From the NCBI GenBank assembly GCA_013398055.1, contig VZRS01000246.1:301-64300 (forward strand): 64,000 nucleotides of DNA, written 5' to 3'. This stretch comes from Ifrita kowaldi (Eukaryota; Chordata; Aves; Passeriformes; Cinclosomatidae). Below, in pieces: positions 28,401 through 40,400 of the stretch (position 1 is its first letter; every line of letters starts with the position of its first letter). A model generated the notes under the pieces. The model was not told the DNA's origin, did no database searches, and worked only from the letters and a program-made list of their open reading frames with translations. A program made the position numbers and the translations under genes.

Positions 28401-31400
28401 ATAGAATTCAGATTGTCTTGCTTGGTGTTTACCACAAAGAATCTGTAATAATGATCTCTGAGGCGCAAGACAGCGATCAGATGAACTATCAGGTCTTTTC
28501 TATGCGAATACAAAGCTGTCTTACGATTTACTGCTTTTAGGATCACAATGGCACTGAAGAAGCAATAAGGTGTTAACTTTAAACAGCCAAAAGACAGGGG
28601 AGACAGAAGGGGAGATGGAACCTGCTTACACAAGAGTCATACACTGAGGGGAGCTGCAGGCACAGCTTTCTATACCTGAAAGGTCTCAGCCAGCCTGCAC
28701 TCGGTCTACTTAGAGTACTTCTAGGACAGTGACTTACTCTGCTGGAGTAAGCACTGGAGGCAGGAGAAAAGGACAGATAAACCAGGAATCCCCATCCTAC
28801 AATTTCTGTGTTCACAACTAAATGTTGCTGCTCATCAGAAAAGGAAAAAGCTTGGACGCCTTCTCCTACAATCCAGAATGTCACTATAAAGTAACAGAAA
28901 AGATGCTTGCTTATAAAATGTGCATTTTTCCTGAAGAAAGTAATGCACTGAAACCAATTTATACCTTGTTCTTATGAACATACCTTTTTAACTTCAACAA
29001 AACGTTAAATAGCATGATGCAAGATTGATTATATATATTTATGTGTATTCATATACCCACAGAGGGGACAGTAGGATTAATAACAGCAGAACAGCTGCTG
29101 CAAAGATAGGAAGTATCTCTAGGATGCTATATTAGCACAGACAGGAAGAAATGTAAGAAAATATACAGGAATATATACCAGATACTCTGTAGGAAATTTT
29201 TGTTCTTACTGCTCTCTGCTGCTGGACCATGTGGATAAATCATAGCTGTTTAGTCCTCAAAGTGTTTTAATGATGGAAGTATTCAAGGGAACTTCCACTT
29301 GGTGAGACTTACACTTGAGAATCTGACACCAATTAGCACGTAGCTGACATTTTTGTATCCCATTTTGGTTGTTGGGTAACTATGAGGAATGTCCTATTTC
29401 TGTCCAAATATACTACGATTTTTGCATTTTTACAGTCACCAAGATGTTTACAGAAAAAATCAGACAGCAGGGCAGAAATGCAAGGATTATAGCAAGCACC
29501 AAAATTGAGGGATCAAGCAGTTTACCTTCTGTGTATTCTGTAAAAGTCATATATCCACAGGCAGCGAACACTACACTGATGACAAGAGCAAGTGAGACAG
29601 ACATATGTGTGACTTGAGACCAGTTCTTTAATGTGGGTTCTTCCAGAGACCCATATATTAAAAAGCTGTTATGATGGCAGACGAATGCTGAAACACACAT
29701 GACAGTTAAAGCAAATATATGAATTCATGCATAAATGCATAGAGACACAGCACAGTTTGAATCCACTCATTATTAAATACAAACATTAATCTTGCAATGA
29801 GTGACAAAGATAAACGGTTTGAACCTTTGCTTGCTTAGTTGATTTGATGAAGGTTTATATTCATCCCAAGATGATTCTGATTACATTATCCTTAAATGCT
29901 ATGCCATTTCCCACCCTCCACATCTCCATTCCACAGCTATTTCCTCTTCCTGCTCTTCTTTTACTTAAGAAGAAGTAGATTTGAGAAGTTAGTTTGTTTT
30001 TTTTTTTTAATCTACAGAGCCATTTGCTACTTTCAGACTTCACATGGCATCATTTTAGGCAGCAGCAAGCATTGGGAGGCCTCAGATTATCACAAAGTTA
30101 ACAAGAAATAATACACCAGTTCCTGCAGGCAGGAACAGATTTCAGAATGAGGACTTTTAGAAGTTACCCAAGGGAATGCAGAATGATCCCAGCCCCCTCA
30201 GTTTATCAGTTAGACTAACCCATCAATGCAGGTGCTTTAGGATGACCTGCACTGGTGATCTGGATTCATGTGCACACTGTCTCTGCTACAGTGGCAATAG
30301 CCTCTAGGGCCAAAAGGACAATGGATGAGCTTAATGTCTTACACAATAACAATGACATTCATATGGATGACTGAATCAATTTATTTTTTTTCTCTACACC
30401 AGCTTAACATGAATACTAAAAAAAAAAATTATTGGTTCAAAATACTAAGTACTCTTTTACAATTGATCTTAATGTTGAAAAAAAACCAGAAGGAACCACT
30501 TACCAAATGACATCACCCCAATGGCTTGTACTGCATTTGATTTTGCAAATATCCATGCATTTTCTGATTTGGGTCTAAAACAGACATTTTAATAGATTAC
30601 CCTCTTTTCAATTATCAGTTATTAAAAAATATTCACATAATATGCTGTAATACAGAACTGCTGCTAGACAGATCTCCAGAACTCTCTGAAATAGCCCCAG
30701 TGTTTATCAACAAGTTGAAACCAGGGAGACACCTTTCTCACCTCCCTTGTTTTGATTAAAGTATTTCTGTAACTAGTGTTTACAGTCAAAAGTGTCAGCC
30801 TGTTTCAGTTTCATAAATAAGCTCTTCAAGTCAGCATATACCAAGAAACAGCAACACGGAAGGTAAAAGCTGTTACTGATTCTGACTAAGGTTATCTCAG
30901 CTGAAAACGTCCTCTGACTATTTAGAGGCAATTTCTACCTTTGAATTTAAACATGTAATCCAAGCAGTCTAGAGATACCTTTTTACTAGGCTACAAATCA
31001 AGTGAGGGAGTTTGCCTTTCTTTACACCTGTTTCTCATAGGAAAGAGATTCTGCTACTACCCAAAATATAAAAGAAAGTGTAAGAGAGTACATGGAGACT
31101 TTTACAACCAGGCAAGAATGTAATATTCCCCACATCCCCTCCTCTAAGACATGCTCACAGATTTGGACCTGTGGTAATTGCAATGCTTAGAGGAGGACCA
31201 TCAGCAAACTTTGTTAAAAACCTTTTACTACATGAAGTTCATCTTGGAATAAAGAGCCAAAACAAAAAAACAGGGAAGGACACAAAACATCCTTTTCCAG
31301 AAATACAATTTGCTAAAATGATCAAATAAAATTCACAAGCTAGTTAAATATTGAATTTGTAATATTAAAACACAGACAATGAAAAACAATCCAGAGAAGC

Positions 31401-34400
31401 TTGCTCTTAAAAAGTTGGCTGCTGCTAACCTTGATTGCTCTGTTTTTATTTAGAGGGAAAGCTGCTGCCACCTGAGGCCTTAGCTGCTCTTTTCCTACTG
31501 CCCTAGGAAGCAGTATGGCACTCAGGCCAGTTCTGTGAAGGTAACAATGGCAGCGTTCTCTCTGCCTCTCTTTGGTGATCTCTCCCTCTTGCTGGTTTTG
31601 ACAGCTGCAGTAGCATATGCTATGCCAGGTTTCAATGCTTTCAAGTGTCTAAGTTACACCTCCAGCCCCTAAAAATAAACAAATTTTTAAAAAGTAACAA
31701 TAATAACCAAAAAAGTAAAAAAAAGTTTAAAAAGGTTAAAAAAATTGCAGTTTCCTCTTCTAGAACTCATATCTTACTATTTCTTGAGTTCAAATAGTCA
31801 ATCCTTCCTTTTTCATATTAATAAAACCCAGATTTACAGTACCTAATGCACATTCAGTTCAGACTTAAAGCAGGTTTCCAGCTTTTAAGCTGTGGTTGCT
31901 AAGCTTAACTTTAAAGTGAACAGAACCTGAGCATAAAATTAAGTTCCTTTCTTTGTCCTCAGGTGCAATATATTGTCTTGAACTGCTGTAACATACTGCT
32001 TCAAGCCTTAAGCAGCTGAGTATGGCCCTCCTAAAATATCCTCAGACTCAGCATGTAGATGTAAAGTACTATGGATAAAATAGAGCTATCTGGCATTTAT
32101 CTTGTGAAATAGGAGTTCTGACCCTCTAGAGCTGCTGTTGTTCCTTATTTAGGCTCCCTTAACGTGATGCCACTGATTTCAAATCACTACCCCTAGAGAT
32201 GTGTCTGGAAAATTAATATTAATATTTTTTAATGTATTATTTTTCAGGAAAACATTCACATCTGATTGGAAAAATTTCAATAATACTTCAAAATAATAAG
32301 AGTATAAAGGAAGCTAGCACTACGTTTGTTCCATTCTGTAACCACTAGAGGTCAGCTTTGATAATAAACATGCAAAATGAAAGTTTGTTTTATATTTTCC
32401 TTTGACAGCAGACTTTATCAATTTTCTTTGACTCTTTTCTAGTAATAATTAAGTTAGATTATCTAATACCTTATAAACCAAAATATTTTTAAATGCATGG
32501 AAATAAAGAATGGTTTTGTCTGAAACACATTTAATTTCTGTGAAAACGGTACATGCTGTGCGATGTTATAGCTATATTATGAGCTCCTACAAATACAGAT
32601 TTAAAAAAGATTATTCAAAAAGCACATAAATTTCACTTCAAATATTTTGAATAAAAAGGCCAAATAACTAAAAAACCTAAATCACAGGAGCTGTTTTTCC
32701 CCTTGCACAGTGTTAGCTTATGCACTAGCAATATGCAAGAGACCAAGATAATTGCTTTTCTTTATGGATGAATGGCAAATCAGATTTAGGAGCATTTGGG
32801 GGAAAAAATCCAAAAGAACAAAATCCTGCTTATTTAGCAGCCTAAGAAGATAAATTCCTTCCATTCTAGTTGCAGAACTGAGGAAGAATTTCAGATCCCT
32901 GATTTGAACACTACCAGCAGTTTGTAATGTCCTACAATGTATGCTGGTACAGATGGGCTGTTTTCTACACTAACCCATATACTGCTGCATGTGCTTTGAA
33001 AAACATTTTCATATTGTGGGAATAGAAGGATCTCATGCAATGAAAGCACACAGTAAGAAATATCATTTCTGAGTGTTTGGAACTGAGAGTCAACAGCTCT
33101 AGAGCTGTGATCACATCAATAAGAAATTACCCCCAAGTTCAGACTGCAGAACACACAGACTTACGAAAAGCTCCTGGAAAAGGGTGCAGATGACATGAAA
33201 GTGTCTATATACAATAAGAGTTCATAGAAAGACTTCTCAGAAAGAGAAAACTGTGTCAGAAAACAGTAGGTGTTAGTTGTGGAAGAGTCATATAGTGAAC
33301 AGTCACATAAAATCACTGACAAGTCAAAGGGCAACTAATGGAAACATCATCTGTCAAAGTAAACATACACACATTGATATAAATATATGCATCTCTGTAG
33401 GCAGCTGCATACACACACTGAAAGAGTGTCACAAGAATACAGGATAACATTACATCTGTTGTGGTTTTTCAATCCTGCTCCTACTGTTCAAGACAGATTT
33501 TTTTTTTTTTTTTTTGATGGGGCCTTTGTTCTGACCTACATTCTTGCTAGGAGTTATTAGGGAAAGATTTTAACTGCTGCTTATACAAGAATAGCATTAG
33601 CTGTGAAAATCTGTGAATGACAAAATCAGCTAGCTCTCTGCTTCTCACTCAGTGTATAAAAGCATAGGCTATGCCTGCATTAAGTTTTTTCATGCCGAAG
33701 AAGGAGTATTAGTTAGATGAAATAAGAGAAGAAACAGATTTTTGATACTAAAAGCACTTGCTGACAGCTGCACTGTCTGTCATATATAGTAGAAGGTGAA
33801 ACACAAAGTAAAACCTGAGATGTAATTTAACTGTAGTTCTCGGAACAAAAATAATAAAAGTTAGAGTAAAGAGACAGTCTAAGGGAGATCCCAGACAGGA
33901 AAAAGTCTTAGCTGAAACTAAGACAAAAGCAAGACAGACTGAAGGTAGTGAGGCCTAGCAATGAAGAAGACCCAGAGAATAAGAAAATAGACTTTACTCA
34001 GTCTACTGTACATGTAAATGAAAATATACCATAATAAACATATTAATGAGTTCTAAAAAGTTTTGAAAATATTCATGTTTATCTACATAAGAACAGGGGA
34101 ATTGAGAAGAACAAATGAACAGGCAACAGTTAAGACATCCAACAGGGTAAGCATCCAGATCATCAGTAAGAGTTGGGCAAATTTGTTTGGCAGTCTAAAA
34201 TGGCCAATCTTCTACTTCTTGTAAAACACTTGCAGCATAATAGTCCCCATATTAAGATTGATGCCATAAAAAAATCTTTTCTGCCATTTATGTAGAAATG
34301 CTGCCAAAAACAAGACAGCAGGAGAGTGCATGAGAAGCAAAACATCTTTAATGAAGGCAAGTGAAATACCTCTGATCTTGTGGCTATGAAACATTGACTC

Positions 34401-37400
34401 AAAAAACGAATGGTAATTTCTAGAGAGGAACAAAGTAATATTTTTGACAAGGGAGCTACATGTTGGAATGAGCAGAAAACTTCCATTGCTTTGGACTGAA
34501 GATCAGTGTCAAACTGCCAAGTTTAGGTGCAAGTCAGCAGTTAACAATATAAGCCAGGAACATCTCAGATTCATTCAGGTTTAATTCAATTATTTAAACA
34601 TTTAGGAAATTAATTATAAAATTTCAATTTAATTCTATTCTAAGGTAAAATACCTTTCTGGGCCTTTTTGAACTTTAAAAGTTTAAAAATACTGAAAAGT
34701 TCATAGATGCTGAATATAACTTCAATCAATAGAATGGAAAGAAAATGAGTATGGCTCACATTAGCCTTGGATTTTATATTAATCAAAGTCATCTTGTGAA
34801 AGAACACAGACAAGACAAAGCTATTATGGCAGCCCCATGTATCTACAGCTACTTTAATTCCTCTTTCTTCCTTAATGAATTACTTAACAGTTCTGTAAAT
34901 ATAAAGTAGCTTAGCTGGGTTTTTTTACTTTCATCACATATTAAAGTTTATCTTTGCTTACTACTGGATTTTTTTATATGAAGGAAAGAATCAGCTTTCT
35001 ACTTGCAAATTTTTTTCCTGAGCCCTTGGTGTTTTATTCCTGTGATCAGCTGCCAGTTGGGCAATTCTCACATCCTCTTTATGTGTAGCAGATGCTCTTG
35101 AAGTTTTTTATAGACATTTGTGTATTATGGAGACACTGACATTATAACATTCTTGCAAAAGAACAACAAATTAAATTAAAATGATCCCTCTTTATAAGCT
35201 ACATAAAATATTTCTTTTTACAGCAATGAACGTTAGTTTCAGGTTTGAAGCATGGAGTTATTCCATGCAGTATTAACATGCTGCACATTTACAATTCGAG
35301 TTATTTCTCACCTATCTTTTTTGACCACAGCAAGTAAATACCCACCTATAAGCAGATGGGAATAAAGATCAGGTCATCAAAATCTACTTTTATCCAACAT
35401 CTCAAAGTACTGAGAATGAACTCTCAAAAATCCAGAACACTGGCTTTTATCTGCAGGGTTATTATGTCATCCAGTTAACAATAATCATATGGATGATAGT
35501 TATCAAAACCAAAACTGAAAAAAAGAAGTAGCTCAGTTTTATATTTATCACAAGAGGAAATAAATTAAACCAAGTAATCCCGCATCTTAAATATATTTTG
35601 TTTTTCTCATGAGAACGTGACAATAACATCCCTAGAATGTCCTTGGATAACCTGCTCCAAACCCAAAGGGGAAAACAAAAAACCAAAAGAAACAAANTTA
35701 TCCACCCCTTACTCTATTACCATCTGCATATATCTTTGTCGGTCAGACATGCCAGGCCATCGGATCCACACAGTCCAATAGATCCAATTGTCCCTTTCCT
35801 CTACCTGGCTAGAGGCAGGGCCCCTCTAATCCTGGTCATGGTACATGTTGCTCTCCTCCTGTAAATATGTTCCCGAGGTCCCTTTAAGAGAATCAGTCAT
35901 ATTATCATTCCTATACCATCTGGGGTTCTGAGAGACTGGAGCAGTGTTGACTCTAGATGAGCTTCGTGTGGTAGATGTTCCTCTTCTTAATTCATGTACC
36001 TGGGCTGCTAAGGAGGAGGTGGGTTTTCCATCCCACTTCCTCATGTCTTCTCCATGCTCCTGAAGAAAAAAACAGAGGTTACCTCGTGGAGTGCATCCTC
36101 TCTCTTTGGCCGGGGGATGTTTGCTCCTAATGGCAGAGACTCTTGTTGGCTCTGGCAAGATGTGGTAAATTCCTTCATTAAGATCCTTTCTCAGTTTCTG
36201 GTGGTCCTCTTCAATTTTCTCTTCCAAGCTCCAAATGTGTTCAGCCAGCTTTGTTTCCATGGATGAAACATGGATGTGTAACAGGGCAGTGACAGTGTCC
36301 TCGTAAATTCATGCCCACCTTGTCCTCTCCTTTCCTCCATTGCAGCATTGCCAGGTAATGGGAGTACATCTCTGGTCCAAGACGTGAAAATCGCAACCAC
36401 ATTTGTGACGTGCACTGGACACCATCTCGGCTCTTAGAGAATCTCTCATTTTCTGAGAAAATTACCTCCAGCACAGCCAATTCCCTCAAGCATCAGATAC
36501 CTTGTTCCATTGTGCTACATTTTCCTTGGTGCACCTGGAGGTCCTCTTTACAAAAGTATCTGTCCCGTACACTTGCCAGCACTCGCTGCCAAAGGCTGAG
36601 AGTTTCTTGGATTCTCCCAATCCCCTGGTCAATGATCACATTCTGGGACAGGGATCCCTGTTGTCTGGCCTCACTTCCATCCAGAATTGTGTCATTCATT
36701 GCCTGCAGCATCCCAGATACAGAAGAGCCAGGTCAGGATGGACTCATTCGTCTGACGGGTGAACTCCCTCCTCAGGTCACGTGGCTCATCCAGGGATAGC
36801 GACTGAGTGATGATCTCCAGCTCTGTCTCTTCTGCTGGGTGTGAAGGTCCAGCTGCCTCGTTGTCAGTCACTATGCGGACTGATTTGCTTTTTGATTTCT
36901 TCTTCTGGATGGGGGCAACTGCTACCGGCCTAGGCTGTTCTGGTTCGGTGACGGTTTGTGCGGAGATGCTGATGGTTCTTTTGGTTTTATCCTCTCTGTG
37001 ACGGTTTGTGTAGATGTGGTGCCTGTTGCTTTGCTGCACTTCTCCTCATCCTGAGGANGCAGTCACTATGCGGACTGATTTGCTTTTTGATTTCTTCTTC
37101 TGGATGGGGGCAACTGCTACCGGCCTAGGCTGTTCTGGTTCGGTGACGGTTTGTGCGGAGATGCTGATGGTTCTTTTGGTTTTATCCTCTCTGTGACGGT
37201 TTGTGTAGATGTGGTGCCTGTTGCTTTGCTGCACTTCTCCTCATCCTGAGGATGCAGTGCCACACTGAGCATTGTTCTGACTCTAAGCATGGTGTACACG
37301 GTGCAGGTCATAGAGAAAAAAGAAAACAACTGACAACAAGATTATGCCGTCGTTGACATCCAGAGGGAATTCAATATTTTCAAAAACTGCCATGTCAGGT

Positions 37401-40400
37401 CTGAAAGGCTGGAAAAAAACATTCTCTACTCTTCCCCCCAGGGGCTGGGTGTGATAGTTGAGGAGGCCCCAGACATAGCAGCCCAGACTAGGACAGGCAA
37501 ATAAAGTTGAATCTATATTCTGGATGATGTTCATTGCCTCAGAGATTGTCATGCAATAGACATAATAAACCAATAAAGCACTTTTTACACCATACCCTGG
37601 TCTCAACAGGAGCATTACAACAAGCAGGTAGTTCCTCATGTGCAGAAAAATATAGAGAGCAAGGTACAAGACCAGTGTAAGCGTGTTGAGCATCGTGGTG
37701 AATAGGTGGTTTCTGTAATACAAAATTGTAATTCTGACTTCTCTCAGAACTTGCCTCAAGTTGGGTGCCAAAAGATGTACTAGTTTGAAAGCAAACCAGT
37801 GAGAGACTTGAAATCAGAACTACAATTTAATAAGAAAACTAAAAATAAATGCAATAGTACAAAAACACTGACAGACACAGGATACAACCTGACACCCTGT
37901 TGGGCAGGGTGGTAGTAGCAGTCCGATTAAGTGGTGGCTGCAATCCTCTTGAGGTGATACATATGGTTCTGTTGAAGTGGGGATCCTGTAGAAGGGTCTG
38001 GTCTTCCTCCGAAGGTCCAGTGGTGGTTATATAGCTCTCGTTTTCTGGGAATCCAGTAGGTAAGGGCTGCCTGTGGTGCTCCAAACCTCAGATTATATCC
38101 AGGTAGTAGAATATTCCAGGTAGAAGTAGAGTAGTAGAGTATTCCAGGTAGGAATACTTGGTTCCTCCCCCTGGGCAGAGCATCTCACAATGGGACGATG
38201 TAATTTTATGAGTCATGCAGTGAGGTCTGATGGCCCATTAACAGAAAAAATACTTCTCCGGAGAGAGTTACCAAGGATGTGTCATGGAAGAGATAAAGAA
38301 CCCGCACCACCTGGTTTTAACAGATGGTGACAGAATACATACTTTTGCTTACATCTTACATTGTAACCTAAGACAACTTCAAAACCTTGTAATTCCTGTT
38401 TAAAATAGTAATAATGTTGTTGCTTCTCTGATGGTCTAAAACATTGCAGAAAATATCCTTTATTGCTTTGTTGTCCAAATAATAGATTTAATTTTCAACT
38501 AAAGCATGGATTGTATTTAAGCAAATTTTTTTTTATCATTTCCACATAATGATCTTGTATCACTCAAAGAGAAGAACTATTCACTTTGAAAAATCTAAAG
38601 GTAAATGAAAACTGATTACTACTCAGAAAATAATTATCAAAGTGGGAAGATATCCAAATGGGATTACAGTGGAACCTGACCTGAGTCCAGTATTTTTGAA
38701 TGTATTCAGCAATGACTTGAATGATAGAACAAAAAGCAGAAAGTGTTTTTAACGGAAAGCAGTTAACACAATCATCCTAGAAAATGGGATGAAAAAGAAA
38801 AATCATAAATATGTTGGTAAATGGAGAAATCATCTGATAAAGCAACATTCAGTTCTGTAATGACAAATTCTACAGTTATGCAGAGGATAAAAAGGTTTCA
38901 CAAGAGCATGGCAGGGGGAACAAAAAAACAAACAATCCCAAACTTCATGAGAACAGTATCAAAGAAAGGAAAATTCACCAGCAAACATTTCTGCAGAGTA
39001 CCCTGTGCTACTAGACTACAAACTCAAGGCACATCCATGACATCATGCTATTTTCCAAAGGGGTAAACATCAAACTAGGTTACACACGCGTGGCAATCCC
39101 CAAGGGATACAGTTGAAAAGGACCTTAAAACATTTGGCATTTAAGATACATCAGTCTTTCTTCCCTGCTCCTCAGAGGGAATATCCCAGGCAGGTGGGGC
39201 ACCACAATTTCACTTTAATTTGCAGAAAACTTAAGGCAGCCATTGAGCACGATCAGAAGCACAGGAAATGACAAAAAGAGAAACCCTAAAGGAACTGTGC
39301 TTGTTTATTCTATAGAAAGGATCCCCCAACGGGGACAAATTACAGCTTTGTACAGGTGTTTTTCAAGCACTTGAAAAAGCATTAACGGTTTGCTGTCCAT
39401 ATCCCCTGTGGTTAGGCCAAGAAGCAACCAATATGAAATGGAGTAATACACATTTAGGAAGAATCATAAGGAAAGGCTAGTTAAGGATTGGAATGGGAAA
39501 CCATAGAATTGTCTGGTTTGTTCTCTGCAATCACCTGTCATCACTGGCAGGCACATAATCATTTCTGCCATATAATAATTGTTGGAATTAAATATTCTTT
39601 CCCCCATCAAGCCTTTATCCAGGATTGTACAAATTCTTTTCCTGTGCTTTCATAATGATGATGTCAAAAAATCTCTTTGGGAACTCCAACTTCTATTTGT
39701 ATTTTAATAAGGATTCACAATAAACATGTTAATTCACTTGTTTCACTTGTAATATGATGAGAACCATATTAAAACATAACAGTTTTCTTTATTTTCATTG
39801 CAAAAAAACCCAGTCATACCATTATACAACTAACAAAATATTAGAAGATAATTTTAACAATTAAAGTGTATGTCTATGTCCAACTGTAAAACAAAAATAG
39901 CAAAGGTAGTAAAAATAGACACTAACAGAATGTTGATGAGGAAAAAAAAGTTTTACGAACTGTTTATCAACTTGCTAGATGCATTTTTGAAAACAAGAAG
40001 TGTAAAGGCAGAAATGAAAGTCTCTAAAGAATTATGAAGTAAAACTTCAAGAATCACTCAAAACCCAACCGTGTGTATTGTAAGAAAAAATAAAACCATG
40101 CATTCCATATTTTTCAGTGCATCACAACTGTGCAGAAGAAATGTTACCATAGTAACAAGGTTACCAGTAACTATTATATATAGCTTCTTCCTTTTTTAAC
40201 AGGCGATTTTGGGATTAACCTTTTAAATACCCCTTTAACACACAGTGTGAAAAACATGCTGCTTCAGAAATGGTGGGGAGGGAAGGTCCACACTCTGAGT
40301 GATTTTGTGGATGATAGGCAACATCATCTGGTACAACTTAAGAAACTGCTATTCTAGGCATCTTCCTACCATTAAACCTGAATACCCGGCAATTAACCCA

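Larger units (their letters stand above)
35698..38339 (-). mobile_element. Broken endogenous retrovirus in SLC38A11 intron, same sense as gene
   Basis: In order on the minus strand: a 564-base LTR, a primer-binding-like site, a membrane-protein-like ORF, and a gag-like ORF with frameshifts and a stop. The element ends abruptly at a single N (35,697). No pol or env domain and no second LTR is visible, so the copy is truncated or its 3' half was lost in assembly. The gag-like part resembles ORFs common to bird genomes; I suspect kinship with the ENS-1/ERNI (Soprano) group but cannot prove it. Confidence 0.8.

Noticed and set aside
28361..28884. Minus-strand open frames of 90-101 residues in a SLC38A11 intron
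   Set aside because: They do not match any transporter segment, and the exons on both sides already join in phase.
36410..36799. Plus-strand open frames opposite the ERV gag-like ORF
   Set aside because: They are antisense shadows of the minus-strand gag-like frame.
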